In this document: piece after piece, positions 45,493 to 57,901 of the stretch
Layout of the letters: every line of letters begins with the position of its first letter
How positions within the stretch are numbered: the stretch's first letter is position 1
Source: Strobilurus pachycystidiatus
Lineage: Eukaryota; Basidiomycota; Agaricomycetes; Agaricales; Physalacriaceae
NCBI GenBank assembly: GCA_019915135.1
Contig: JAHLMK010000016.1
Span: 868,001-932,000, forward strand
Reading direction: 5' to 3'
Length of the DNA stretch: 64,000 nucleotides
Translations under genes and position numbers: made by a program
Notes under the pieces: model-generated
What the model was told of the DNA's origin: nothing
Databases searched by the model: none
What the model saw: the letters and a program-made list of their open reading frames with translations, nothing else

Positions 45493-46284
45493 TTACGTGC
45501 GATTACGAGCCGTAGCACTAGATGGCACCAACCTGGCAGCAACAGATCGTAACTTTTCTAGCACCGCCAAACCCTTCTCGACGGCCTGCCTGACATCTTC
45601 CCTTCTAAAGATCTCCCGCAACTCTGTATCCAGATCGATTTCCAAAGAGCCTAGCTTGAACCTGCGTCCCTCGAAGAGATTGTCCAATGGAAACGTGTAA
45701 ACTTGCGCGTCGGGGTTATTTTTCCTTTTTCCTTTTCCCTTTCGTTTCTTGTACGTGGGGGTGCTTTTGTACCAGGGAAGGAGAGCACGCATTTGATCGT
45801 GACATTGCTTCCAGTTTGGATGATGCGAGCAACGGCTGTGCAGCTGTTTCAGCGCGTCCATGAAGTAAAGAGACTGTGAGCATGAAGCCAGTAGCATCAT
45901 CAAGACTAATTGGAGGTGCCGAGGTGTTGAAGTTAGATGTTGGACCGAATCTGTCCTCCTCGCATAGTAAACAAAGGCTTTCACCGGGTCTGCAGCCTCT
46001 TCTGTGAATCTAGACTCTGTAACCCATATTTCCGAGAGTGTCTCCAGCCATTGATCGTCCACAAATATCTGGCATGCTGCCTCCATCAGCCATTCAACTT
46101 CAAAAGCACCAGCCAGGATATTCAATGTCTCTCTGACAATTGATGTATGCTCCGTTTCTCTAGTGGGCCATACATTTGCCGATTGACAGATGTATAGCTC
46201 TGTTAAGACCGTGCCCCAGACCAAGTCAATCGGATGTCCGAAACCGGATTTCTCGGTAAGCACAGCACAAGCGGTGCTCCGAGC
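45493..46284 (-). pseudogene. Detached C-terminal segment of the DUF6535 gene
   Basis: Open minus-strand frame beginning after an acceptor (TTCACAG) at 46284 with ARSTACAVLTEKSG and ending at 45493, about 263 residues. It is helical, with an unusual Lys-rich run (YKKRKGKGKRKNN). The only good donor upstream (GGTAAACC, about 46340) is preceded in the needed phase by a TAG. About 650 bases of non-coding, LTR-like DNA separate it from the N-terminal part. It is either reached by a very long intron or orphaned; I favour decay. Confidence 0.5.
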
Positions 46285-46329
46285 CTGTGAAGGAATAAGC
46301 GTAGAAGTGTTTAAAAGAAAGAAAAGGTA

Positions 46330-46985
46330 AAAAGGTTTACCTATTCTGTATTGGCACGTGTTTCCACACCTGCAACCCTATGGATCCCCGTCAAGCGGTA
46401 GTCCGGCTATCCCTCGGTTGTGGTGAGAGTTGCAGGGGGCCCGGTCTTGAGGATTGTCGGTGGTCCGGAACCAGGGCTGCCTGCGTTCAGCAGGTTGGTC
46501 CCTTGAGTCGAGCCTTGAATCCGGGGGTCCGCCAAGGAAGAGCAAACCCGGAGGAAAGAGACAAGTGATGAGCTCGGAGGTCCGTAAGGACAACGCAAGT
46601 TGGAGAATGTAAGTCTTGGCCAACGAGCGGAGTTCCGCAAGTTGAGTTCAGACAAGAAGAAGAGATGAAGACTAGACTGGAGCGTCTAAGTTGATATTCG
46701 AACTGAGGAAACATAGGTAAAGTACAAGCACTTAAATACTGGACTGAGTAGGTAGATGCATAAGGAGATAAGTAAGATCACAAGCGGAGGTCCACATGTA
46801 TTGGGCAAAGGGCAGCATGGTCTGGGTCAAGGGTATGGCAAGTTTGGTGGTAGAGATGCTGAGTAAAGGATCACGTGCGGAGGTCCGAGCGGCCCGGCTA
46901 GACTTGGCAAGACTTGGCGAGGATGGATGATTAATGGGGTCACGAGGAGACGCGTGACTGGCTGAGTAAGTCGGAGATCCGGTCC
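46330..46985 (-). mobile_element. LTR-like insertion
   Basis: Non-coding, with a TATTTAAG box near the middle on the minus strand, a following C/T-rich transcript-like stretch, and four spaced copies of a GCGGAG-TCC word (near 46573, 46625, 46787, 46878). This composition resembles a solo LTR of a fungal Gypsy-type element. I could not find a clean target-site duplication or TG...CA ends, so the boundaries are approximate. Confidence 0.35.
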
Positions 46986-47320
46986 GATCCTGTGTCATGA
47001 CGCATGGATATGACAAGCTCGTGTACAATGTTTGCCGGCTTCTGCAGCATGTGGCGCAAAGATGACGGATCCGATCCAAATGTCAGACCGGACGAACGAT
47101 AAGTGGAAAGGACTTTTGGCAGGAGACAATCGCGAAGCATGAGATGGGTTGGTTCCTGCGCATCCGGCCCACCCTCAAAAACATGCATTCGTTCAAGAAG
47201 AGTCATAAAGACATCTTCCAGAGGATGAGGTCGGTCAAAACCGCCGTGACCAAGCTTCACTGCTGGCGCCGGCGTATACGTGTGCTTGTCAAAAAACTCA
47301 AAAAGATCACACAACAGTTC

Positions 47321-49129
47321 CTATGTTGGCTTTTCATCAGCACCGTCGGCCACTGTTTTGAGTTCGTGAAGTGCGAAGTTGCCGACACTTAGTAGAAAAT
47401 GTTTATACGCAGGCATCAACTTCAATGGATCGATATCAAACGGTGCCAAGAGTGGGGCGGCCAGAATTGCATCGGCCACCCAATCATTGTGGACAATTGG
47501 GAGCGCCTGCCAGAGATGACAGGAAGGTGTGTTTGGTCTGTCGTATGCGCGAAAACAGCCCGGAAGCAGGTGTCGGAGCATCTGCACACATGATTCCAAG
47601 TTATCGTGTTCCCAGGCATATCGTGCCCAGCTATCCGTGAAAGAGAACAGCTGCCTCCAAACCAGGGGATGGAGCTTGAGTTTATGCGATGCTCCCAAAA
47701 TATGGCATGCTACGTCGCCATTTTCTGGCATGTATATGTCCTTCTTTGCCATACACGCAACAGCACGGTACCGTAGTAGCTGGTCGCTGTTCCCTGCATG
47801 ATCAGAGGACAAATAACGCTTGGACCAGAAGTTTGTAGCCGGGCTTGGAGGAAGGTAGATATAAGAGCGACAGAGTCGCTCCATCGTTGACTCCGGGACG
47901 GTTTTGGTAGTAGTATCATGCTTTCCTTCCTCTTCCTTGAGTAGTTCCTTTCTTCGCCAACTCAAGTCGCCATTTTTCCGTAACGCCTTTGCAGCGTATT
48001 GTTGGACGTCGGGGGGAAGCCCCCCGATTGCCTGTATTACAACACTTTGGACGCTCGGGTTCGACGACATATCAAACAACCAGCTCAAGGCATCTACAGA
48101 CAGTTTGCCATGTTCACAGGAGACAGCCTCGATTTCTGTTTTCGAGAGAGGGAGGAAGTTCCCAACCAAAGTCGTACGAGTTGGGGACATTTGTTGATAT
48201 CGTCGCCGCATCAAGTGAATGATTTGGTTTTTCAGGTAACGATGCGCGATGATGAACAGTTGAGCGCCTTGACGGAGGAAGCCCGTCAAGGGTGTCCGAT
48301 ACGGGCATTGCGGCAAGAATATGGGTATCAAATTGCTAACAAGATAGAGGATGCAGACGATGGTAGTGATGATCGCAATCGTCCAGGCCAACGATGGGCG
48401 GAGGTGCACATAGAAGAGAATGAGCCCGGAAAGGAATAGAGTCAAAGAGATGTGCATGATGATGGGAAACAAGCTGATAATGATGCCAACGCGCCAGCGT
48501 TCGAGGCCAACGAAGCGGAACTGTCGGATGTGGCTGCGAAGGCCGGGAGTACCGGAGGGCAAAGAGATATAATGGTGTAGCCATTGTTTGACTAGCACCG
48601 CGGCGAGAGCGACGACGAGACTCATGGTCAGACTGACGACCCAGAGACCGTTGATCCAAACATCAGTCGCAGCCGGTACGAATTTGTCGGATGGGTTTAC
48701 GGATGGAGACGTGATGTTCGGAATTGTGTTGTCGTTCGCAGCTAGTTGTAGGGACACAAGATCGTAAAGCAGGAGGGAGTTGATCTCCGTAAAGTCTGCC
48801 TGGAGGTTCTGGGAGACTTGAACAAGGAAGGAGGTCACAACAGCAGAGAAGAGACCGGCCTAAAAACGTTAGACAGATGATGACTTTGAAGGAAGTCAAA
48901 TACTTACGAAGACTAGCATCACGTCAAGGCCGTCGCGATACTGTCCAACCATAACTCTGTCGAACTCGGCTGCTTCTTCTTCATATACACGCCAAACTCG
49001 AGCGTTCGGTGCAGTCTCCTCGCAGTACGCATCCTCTGGAAGCCGTGCTTCGTAGTCGTCATTGAAGACGTTCTGTGCCGTGTTCTGATTCAGTCCAAAG
49101 AAGTGTTTGTCGGGCGGCGGCGGCGGCAT
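47321..49129 (-). CDS. DUF6535 domain membrane protein, reading frame probably broken
   Basis: Exon 1 (49129 to about 48905) encodes MPPPPPDKHFFG and ARVWRVYEEEAAEFDRVMVGQYRDGLDVMLVF; exon 2 continues AGLFSAVVTSFLVQVSQ. This junction and the following helices (VWINGLWVVSLTMSLVVALAAVLVKQWL, GIIISLFPIIMHISLTLFLSG) are the hallmark of DUF6535, an Agaricomycete-specific membrane domain of unknown function. The long C-terminal part is cytosolic-looking and helical. A TAG at 47321-47323 ends the frame, yet the same frame continues open to 46940 (ELLCDLFEFFDKHTYTP). Either a 33-nt intron ending in that TAG is removed or this is a nonsense mutation. Sequence further on is interrupted by an LTR-like insertion. 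Confidence 0.75.
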
Positions 49130-49583
49130 GTCAGAGAAGAGCTGTGACCCTGTGAGTTGTCAGTCATGATTAACAGGTGGAATATGCATACCGGAAGTTC
49201 AAAGGAAGTGGAGGAAGGAAGAATAGTACCTTCGTCAAGCTTAGGTCAAGCTGTTGAACGTTGACTGTGAACCAGCTGTGAACGTTTGGATCAACCTGTA
49301 CACTTACCACACCATCAATCATCAACGGCTGGATATCCATGGCTTGGGACTCGAACCTACACAACAGCGGATTGGATAGAGTCACGACATATATCCCGGT
49401 AGTATCAGTTTAGCAATATCTTTCTCTCGCGACAACGGCACAGGCTTCCTCTTCATAAGGCTACCCGAAGGCATTATCAAAGACGAGACTTGACGATGTC
49501 CTCAGAAATAGCGACTGCTCTAGCAATGGTACTTGCAGGTATACATACGGAGGAAACCCAGGAATCAGCGCTGCGTATTGACA
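49130..49583. other. Divergent promoter, DUF6535 and protease genes
   Basis: 450 bases; one minus-strand ORF (49170-49385) lies here but cannot be joined in frame to the DUF6535 start. Confidence 0.45.
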
Positions 49584-51341
<1,758 letters not shown>

Positions 51342-51732
51342 GTGGAAGTGTGATAAATGGACAACGTTCACGCGCATGCCTTTGAGTGTGTACGATAAGA
51401 TAGAGTAATGAATCAACAATATAGTGGTAGTAGTAACATGTTTCTCATCGTTGTTGCGCTTTTCCATAAGTATTATGCGCGACAATATATATATGTGATC
51501 TCATCATAAGAATGCAGTTGATATGAAGAAAGATACACCATCTCAGTCCGCTGGAGTGCTTTCTAGGCGACGTGAAGGTCTCAGCGAGAACACGTTGAAC
51601 GTAGAGATGAGATCGTCCTTAAAGGTTACACCTCCGGAGTGTCCAAAGAAAAGACGGCGTTCATCGCACCAGACGTCTGACGAAGTTGGTCAAAGTAGGT
51701 TTTCATTGAACGCTAATGACACCAAAGGTTCC
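51342..51732. other. Convergent 3' region
   Basis: Between the protease and the acyltransferase gene. A plus-strand ORF (51523-51861) runs into the antisense of the next gene and is probably fortuitous. Confidence 0.45.
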
Positions 51733-52875
51733 TCATCTGTTGACCCAATACATCCTCCACACAGTCTCAACAAGACTGACGCGCGCTACCGTAGCCTGCG
51801 CAACCCCCGCTTGAATTTGAGGGCTTATATAAACGGGCAAGGACAGCGCAAACCAGTATAGCACCCAGAGATATCCCAAAAAAGTTGACAGCGCGTTTCT
51901 TCTCAGTCCTATGCTCTTCATGGCGCCAAGAATTAACGATTCACAGGTGATGCAGACGGCTTGGGACATGAAAAATCGCATAGCTCCGCCGTGATGACCC
52001 ATGAGCATATAATCGGCTGTTCCATGGATGCAACCAGACACAAAGAAAGACGTGTAGAGGATGACGAGGTAGCCCGTAGCAGAGCCCTTTGGGAGGGAAA
52101 GAACGGTCGCAAGACGCTTCCCAGGTTCGGATGTGGAACGTCGAATTAACTGGTGCCATGACCGACTCCAAAATCGCTGGACTGTGTATGCCTCTAAGAA
52201 GCTGCCGAAGAAGGGACGCCACGTCGGGATGTCCCAGAAGCCGCAAGCAACCATGACAGCGCTCAATATCCCGTGGTTGATGGATAGGGCTGCAATGGCA
52301 GGAGTAGCCCAGGCAAGCACGTATACGACCTTCCACAGAAGCTCGTCCTCCACTGGTCCGTCAGGGAGGAAAGTGGGCGAATGTCGCACATACGTTGCTG
52401 CGAGGTCCCACAGCAACAGTCCCAAGACCGACTGGGTAAGCCGGTCAGCAACGAAACGCGTCTTTGACGTGTCGGGCGCGTATGGTGCAGGTGGAAGGAC
52501 TTTGCTCGGTTCATGGATCCATCCAATGCCTCTTTGGCTGCTGAGAAGACTCAGCGCCCATTTCAGACGCGAGGAGAAAGATGGGAATGATGCTGCGGGA
52601 ATGGTCTGTCCTTTTTGAAACAGCTGGGTCTGAGGGGTGTTCAAGATGATAAAGTCGAACGCGGTGGCGAGAAGAGTAGGGATGGATGAGCCTATTGCGA
52701 GGTCGTTGACGACAGTACCGGTAGTGGTATGGTAGAGCAGGTAGTAGGATATGCCAAGTATGGGGATGAACAATGCCGCGGGGCGCCATGGGCTGGGCTG
52801 AACGGCTACGGATGCGAAGAGGAGAACATGGAGAAGTGAATTCAGCGGAAAGGAGAACGGTCTGCGCGTATCCAT
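51733..52875 (-). CDS. Wax-synthase-like membrane-bound O-acyltransferase
   Basis: Single-exon ORF of 380 residues with eight or more hydrophobic segments. FWSRSWHQLIRR after the WRPFFGSFLEAYT stretch and FFVSGCIHGTADY (with the conserved His) are the landmarks of the wax-synthase branch of the MBOAT superfamily. In basidiomycetes and ascomycetes such enzymes transfer acyl groups to terpenoid or polyketide alcohols and act in ER membranes. No terpene or polyketide synthase is nearby, so its substrate is not suggested by context. The start MDTRRPFSFPLNSLLH is the first Met of the frame; the region before it (52876-53536) has no gene and contains a GGT run near 53220. Confidence 0.85.
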   Translation of the reverse strand: MDTRRPFSFPLNSLLHVLLFASVAVQPSPWRPAALFIPILGISYYLLYHTTTGTVVNDLAIGSSIPTLLATAFDFIILNTPQTQLFQKGQTIPAASFPSFSSRLKWALSLLSSQRGIGWIHEPSKVLPPAPYAPDTSKTRFVADRLTQSVLGLLLWDLAATYVRHSPTFLPDGPVEDELLWKVVYVLAWATPAIAALSINHGILSAVMVACGFWDIPTWRPFFGSFLEAYTVQRFWSRSWHQLIRRSTSEPGKRLATVLSLPKGSATGYLVILYTSFFVSGCIHGTADYMLMGHHGGAMRFFMSQAVCITCESLILGAMKSIGLRRNALSTFLGYLWVLYWFALSLPVYISPQIQAGVAQATVARVSLVETVWRMYWVNR

Positions 52876-53536
52876 GGGCTGTAAAGGGTTTGAATTTTTG
52901 TTGAGTCTTAGGTAAGTTTACTGACTGCTCTCTGGTCTTTTTTTTGCTCGTCGCGGGCGGGAGTGAAACAAGTTGTTCGATGCCCTGGAATGTTTACATA
53001 AGTATCATTTTAGACACGGCCAGTGGTCGGGCGTCGTCGGCACGGGCGAAGACGGTGAGGGTGAGGAGAGGTTGACGCAAAAAGCTGCAAAGACGTGATT
53101 GCAAGAAAGTTCTTGAGATGGAATGGTCTAGGCAAGGGTTTGAATGAACAGGGGGTGTCGGGTTCCGGGAAATTGCGACCCAGTCAGTTGCCTTCGTCTA
53201 TCGACTAGCAGACTCAAGGTAGGTGGTGGTGGTGGTGCTCTGGAAGGGTTGCAAACTTCCAACTCCGAACGCGCCGTACCATCAAATCGTGATCGGCAGC
53301 CAGCCATCCTTTCAACCGCCACTTCTTGTTTAAGCTGATAGGTGCTCTTTGGACCGCCTCCCAGGAGCTGTCTTCCAATCTTTAGATGCTTACTTGAGTG
53401 GGGAAAAGGTATGCATCGAGTATCTATCTCGAGAGCACATACTTGGCACCAGGCAGGTCGACAGGCCACCGGCCTGTTCCTCCCAGACCTGTGAGAGGAG
53501 ACTCAGTGTCTTCAAATGATGTTGTATTCTCGATAT
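52876..53536. other. Intergenic, no gene seen
   Basis: 660 bases including the acyltransferase promoter and a GTGGTGGTGGTGGT run at about 53222-53236. Confidence 0.5.
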
Positions 53537-55408
53537 CTAGTCACTAAATTCATCATCTGACGGCAACTCCATATCCTGACCGTTTTCTCTGTAAAACTCC
53601 CTCATCCTTGCCCGCGATGCCGAGCGCTCAGCCTTCCGCTGTCGATAATCATAGACCTCATGATTGTCGCCGTATTCGAGAACGCCGACATGCAATGCTA
53701 GGTCCCTCGTTTCTTTGGCCCCTGGCCAATCGTAATAGGACTGATCCACCCAGACGATAGCGAGCGGACAGCCCAGTATTTTCAGCTGCTTCGTCAACTG
53801 CAGAAGGTGTTGGAAACTGAGTGCCGAAACTCGGTTTGGCTCTTCCTGTTTCGATGAGGGGAGATGATGGAGGAGCTCCTTTCTGACCCGCACGACTCGC
53901 AATCGAGGAAGACTCTTGGGATGCGTCTCCAGCAAGCGCAAAAACGCGGTGCAGAAGTTGACCATGCTCATGCGATTCGCTGACACATGCACTTCAACCA
54001 AAGAAGGAATGCCCATCAGAGCAACTTTCCACCATCCTTCTGTAAGCTTGTGCGGTGTCGTTAGCATGTCCTGGACATGAAGAACCAGGACATTCGGACC
54101 CATTACACGGAACAAGCGTTTGCATATCCTGTTGCGATGCTTTCCGCGGTAATAGTGGAACGAATAGGACAAAATCGCGGGATTCGTATCCTGGTACGAA
54201 TATTGACCGAGTCGTTTAGTGTCCGTATGATCCAGGCCATACATCTTGAAAGGGTAAGGCGCATTGATTCCACCAAAGTCGTCCTCTATCTTTATCAAGC
54301 GAACCACACAAGCCCCTGGCTTCTTGCGCATCCGCCGAATTGGGGCGAACAGCAACTGAGAGAGGATTGGAGCACTGCTGATTGACGACCAAAGGGAGAG
54401 ATGGATGTGGCACGTCGGCGGAATGTGAAGGGCTGCAATGAATGTCGTGGTGATTTGGAAAGTATGGGATATGTATAGTTTTGCCAATCTAGGGAGAACA
54501 GGGATATGGACCTCAGAAGAATGGGAGCCGTGGATTTCCAGGGGGCGTCTGTCTATCCTGAGAACCTCTAAGTTCAACATACGGGCGATTACACCAAGTA
54601 GTGAAGATAACTGCACGCTCGGCAGTTCAGGTCTATCCCCAGCGAGGGAGAGCTCCACCAGGTAGTCGGGCAGAAGACCGAGCGAGAATTGCACGTTGTC
54701 CAATCCCAAACGACGAAGGCTTGGGAGGTTGAGATAGGCGTCCGGAAGGAGGAAGACGTCGTAATTCGAGGATATCCTGAGAGTGCGCAGTGGGGGCAGA
54801 TCCTCCTCGGAGTAGATGTCAAGAATCTCCGAAACGATAGATGGGTTCAAGTGCCGCATGTGAAGATCTGTGATACGAGACGTCTGGCTGAACAAGAAGA
54901 ATCGATGGATGATGGATTTGTTCAAGGATTCATGACGTAGGGACAAGGGGCATCGCTTCGAGCGATCTATCTGCGCTTTTATGGCATAAAGCCCAGTACG
55001 AGACGAGTCGCTTGTTTCGAGGAAGCTCCATAGGAAACCGTCGTCCATTATCAAATTATGCCATCTGCGACAGACGAAGATGATTCTGGCCCACTTGCGG
55101 ACTTTATAGATGTCCTGGTCGTTGTCTCCAAAACAGTATTGTGTGAAAATGAGAGACAACACTTCGTCAGGAAGTTGGTGAATGGCAGCAAGGTTATTTC
55201 GATGGATGTTCATGGCGGTTATGAGACGATGCAGATCGCTGACAACGCAATCAATATCTGCAGACGAGCTCGTGGGTAGGTTTTCATCCCTAAGAGGAGG
55301 AAAGTGGTCCTTTAGAGATACCATGATGTCTTCCAGAGGACTATGTTCGAAGTCTAAAGTCAGTAGATTGTTCAGTACAAATATGAATTGAATCCCACTT
55401 TGCACCAT
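53537..55408 (-). CDS. F-box protein (3)
   Basis: Single-exon ORF of 623 residues if the first Met (55408) is used; the Met at residue 29 (MVSLKDHFPPL, 55324) is an equally likely start. A helical N-terminus leads to the F-box-like motif IHQLPDEVLSLIFTQYCF (about 78-95) and FVCRRWHNLIMDDGFLWSFLETS. The middle shows leucine-rich segments (LPSLRRLGLDNVQF, LNLEVLRIDRRPLE); the C-terminus is basic, then acidic (ELPSDDEFSD). Probably an SCF substrate adaptor with an unknown target. Third single-exon F-box gene of the window. Confidence 0.86.
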   Translation of the reverse strand: MVQSGIQFIFVLNNLLTLDFEHSPLEDIMVSLKDHFPPLRDENLPTSSSADIDCVVSDLHRLITAMNIHRNNLAAIHQLPDEVLSLIFTQYCFGDNDQDIYKVRKWARIIFVCRRWHNLIMDDGFLWSFLETSDSSRTGLYAIKAQIDRSKRCPLSLRHESLNKSIIHRFFLFSQTSRITDLHMRHLNPSIVSEILDIYSEEDLPPLRTLRISSNYDVFLLPDAYLNLPSLRRLGLDNVQFSLGLLPDYLVELSLAGDRPELPSVQLSSLLGVIARMLNLEVLRIDRRPLEIHGSHSSEVHIPVLPRLAKLYISHTFQITTTFIAALHIPPTCHIHLSLWSSISSAPILSQLLFAPIRRMRKKPGACVVRLIKIEDDFGGINAPYPFKMYGLDHTDTKRLGQYSYQDTNPAILSYSFHYYRGKHRNRICKRLFRVMGPNVLVLHVQDMLTTPHKLTEGWWKVALMGIPSLVEVHVSANRMSMVNFCTAFLRLLETHPKSLPRLRVVRVRKELLHHLPSSKQEEPNRVSALSFQHLLQLTKQLKILGCPLAIVWVDQSYYDWPGAKETRDLALHVGVLEYGDNHEVYDYRQRKAERSASRARMREFYRENGQDMELPSDDEFSD

Positions 55409-55589
55409 CTGTGCGCAGTTGTTCGCCGTTCAGAAATTCTTTCAGGATTTTCACCTTCTCCATTGCTTGAACAAGTAAAAAGCACTGGCGGAGCGCGCCA
55501 GCTGGTGGTGTGGAAGAAAGAGGCGGGTGTCGGACCGGTCGCCGGCTGCCTGCAAGTGCCAGCCGGCAATCCAACTTTAGTCGCTTACC

Positions 55590-56415
55590 ATGCCTGGTCC
55601 GTCAAACAGAAAACAAAAACCCAAGAAAAAGGTAATAAAAATCCCGCCGTCGCTGGCGGCGTCGGTGCCGACGAAATTTGCGACATCACTCTCTTTTACC
55701 CCCGCCCCCGCCCCCGTCGCAGTCGCCGCCGTTCTCGACGTGATACCCCAGCAACCGCCCATCTACGACCCCGGCAGTGGACCGCGAGTACGCGACACAC
55801 GCGCATTTCTGTGCTCGTCGTTTGCTCAATCACCTGCCTTTGAAGAGCCGCTGTGCGCCGAGTTCGCGCAGGACGAGATACGGCAGATGCTCTGCACGCT
55901 GCTCCCGGAGGAAACAGCCTTGGTGCGTCGGCGGAGAGTGCCAGACGATGATTGACACGCTGAGCCTGGTGCAGATCCTGTGGTACAACAAGAGCCGCGC
56001 CACGAGCAGAATATGCCCTGCCTGCCAGCGAATATACCACCTCGGCGACGTGCTTCCAGCCCTATTACCCGATGACGACGATTTCACGCGCGTCGAGAAA
56101 CATGTGCCTCCCCAGCTTGGTCGCGAACAGGAGCTGAGTGGGCTCTGTGCGGCGTCTCTCGTCTTCCTGCGCATTCGGCTTTACTCAGACTTGTCTCTAG
56201 GCTCGCCTGTCTGCTTCATCCTGGCTGCCATCAACTTTCCGGGGGCGATCAAATCTGCCTGGGGACGCACCGAAGACGAACTAAGCGACGAGGTCTGGGA
56301 CATGCTCAATGCCTCCACCAGCGAGCAGGTGGACCAGGCGGCGGCAAGCCTCGGTCTCCTCGTTAGAATGACGCGTCTTCATGACTTGGGGCTTGCACAG
56401 CTATGTTTTCCTTAA
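55590..56415 (+). CDS. Conserved Agaricomycete protein with CPAC motif
   Basis: Three exons (55590-55922, 55975-56146, 56201-56415) give 239 residues. A basic N-terminus (MPGPSNRKQKPKKK) and Pro/Ala-rich linker lead to PLCAEFAQDEIRQMLCTLLPEETALILWYNKSRATSR, then ICPACQRIYHLGDVLP, a single CxxC that could be half a zinc site, LSGLCSPVCFILAAINFPGAIKSAWGR and an end LVRMTRLHDLGLAQLCFP. I recognise this layout from unnamed mushroom proteins with no assigned function. A clean in-frame splice at both introns supports the model. It is divergent from F-box gene 3. Confidence 0.75.
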
Positions 56416-57901
56416 TGTCCGAGTATATTTGTTCTTTCTATTGGACTTGCGGGCTGATTGTCCACCAGTTATGGCTTATGTATTCCAATTGTACACCTAT
56501 TCAATACACGGGATCATCTACTACAGATCCATCTACGGCGAAAATACGCTGTGCTCGGTCATTGTCCGAACGTTATTGGTGACAGAGTAAGCAGCTCTCT
56601 GTAGCTAGGCATCGCCAGCTCATGGGACACCCAAGGCCAATTCTTGCCATGCCCCATTGCGCCTGACTCTCTGCGGTCGTACATTTCGCTGCTTGTTTTG
56701 TAATGCGCCATAACGGCAGAGGCGAGTACTCAATATTTGTGCATCCTTCTTTGCCTTGGGCTCATACCCTGTGATTAGCCGGACGGACTCGTCAACAATA
56801 ACCTTCTTGACCAAGATAGTTTGGATCCTTTTCGATTTCATTCCGAGTCACAGAGACGCCGCTGTCCAATGCCCTCTGATTAGTAGGATGTTGTCAACAC
56901 CTTGACCAAGATAACTTACTTTGGATCCTGTTCGATCCCACTCCGAGTCACAAAGACGCCGCTGGTCCACCAACGGTTGAATGGTACGTGAACCGACCCC
57001 GAAGGTGCATCCCGTGTTTTGAAGACCATTCACGTATTGACGACATCTTTTGACAGAATATGTACATACTGCAATCCGCTCGCTGATGACCAGGAAGCGC
57101 AACGCGCGTTCTGCCGGGTGCAGCGGTGACAGGGGAGGTCGCTGGCCCCCCACCCCCACAGGTGTTTCTGTTGCGAGCTTGCAATGTTGCAATCAAAGAT
57201 TCCACCAACGATTGACATCAGATCTTCCTCGACGGCCTCTCGAATCCAATAGATCCGCAATCCTGCGTCACGGCGTGGTCATTTCGGAGATACCGCGTCT
57301 CTCTCCTTTTGAGCAATCGGTACTTTCCGCTGTTGCTACTTCTATTTCTGGCATTTACGATGTGTTCTGGAGGGAGACTTTTACGCTTCTCGATGCCTGG
57401 ACAATCGTGCGACAGCTTTCGGCGCATTTGGAATCGAATTCCGCGCGTTTCTTGCTTTGCAACCAACATCTAGACCCGGCATTGAAATATTGACGAATAT
57501 GGCCGTTCTCCGTTCTCTATCTTGGACGACCCGGTGTATGGAAACACGGCCCCCCTTTGGGCATTCTAGGTCGTCTCTAGACTTCGGCATCCTAGGAACC
57601 AAAGTAAGAGCCTTCAAGCCTCGGAAAGTCATCAACTGACCCTTCAATAGTCCTTACGTACGTAGCGCTGCATGTCTTCGGCTTCAGGCCTTTATATATT
57701 CTCCGTAGGTAACAGAACCGATGGACCGAGGCATGCTAGTGGGAAAACATCACAGGCCTTGCACCTAGGACTTCTCATCAGGAACCCGTCGATCGTAAAT
57801 CCCTCGTACTACTTATTGAAGTCGCCAGGAATCCCCGAAGAGATTTCTCGTTTCACCCCGCACCCCAGCACCCTTCATATACACTGCTACCCTCCTCTAC
57901 C
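56416..57901. other. Intergenic with tandem imperfect repeat
   Basis: 1.5 kb without a supported gene. Two diverged copies of a segment of about 80 bases, 56793-56871 and 56887-56970, share GTCAACA, CTTGACCAAGATA, TTTGGATCCT, CCGAGTCACA and GACGCCGCTG. ORFs at 57050-57493 and 57672-58097 show no recognisable protein. Confidence 0.55.

Noticed and set aside
49340..49365. tRNA-like GGTTCGAGTCC on the minus strand
   Set aside because: No matching T-stem, no A box and no acceptor stem in the 80 bases upstream on that strand.
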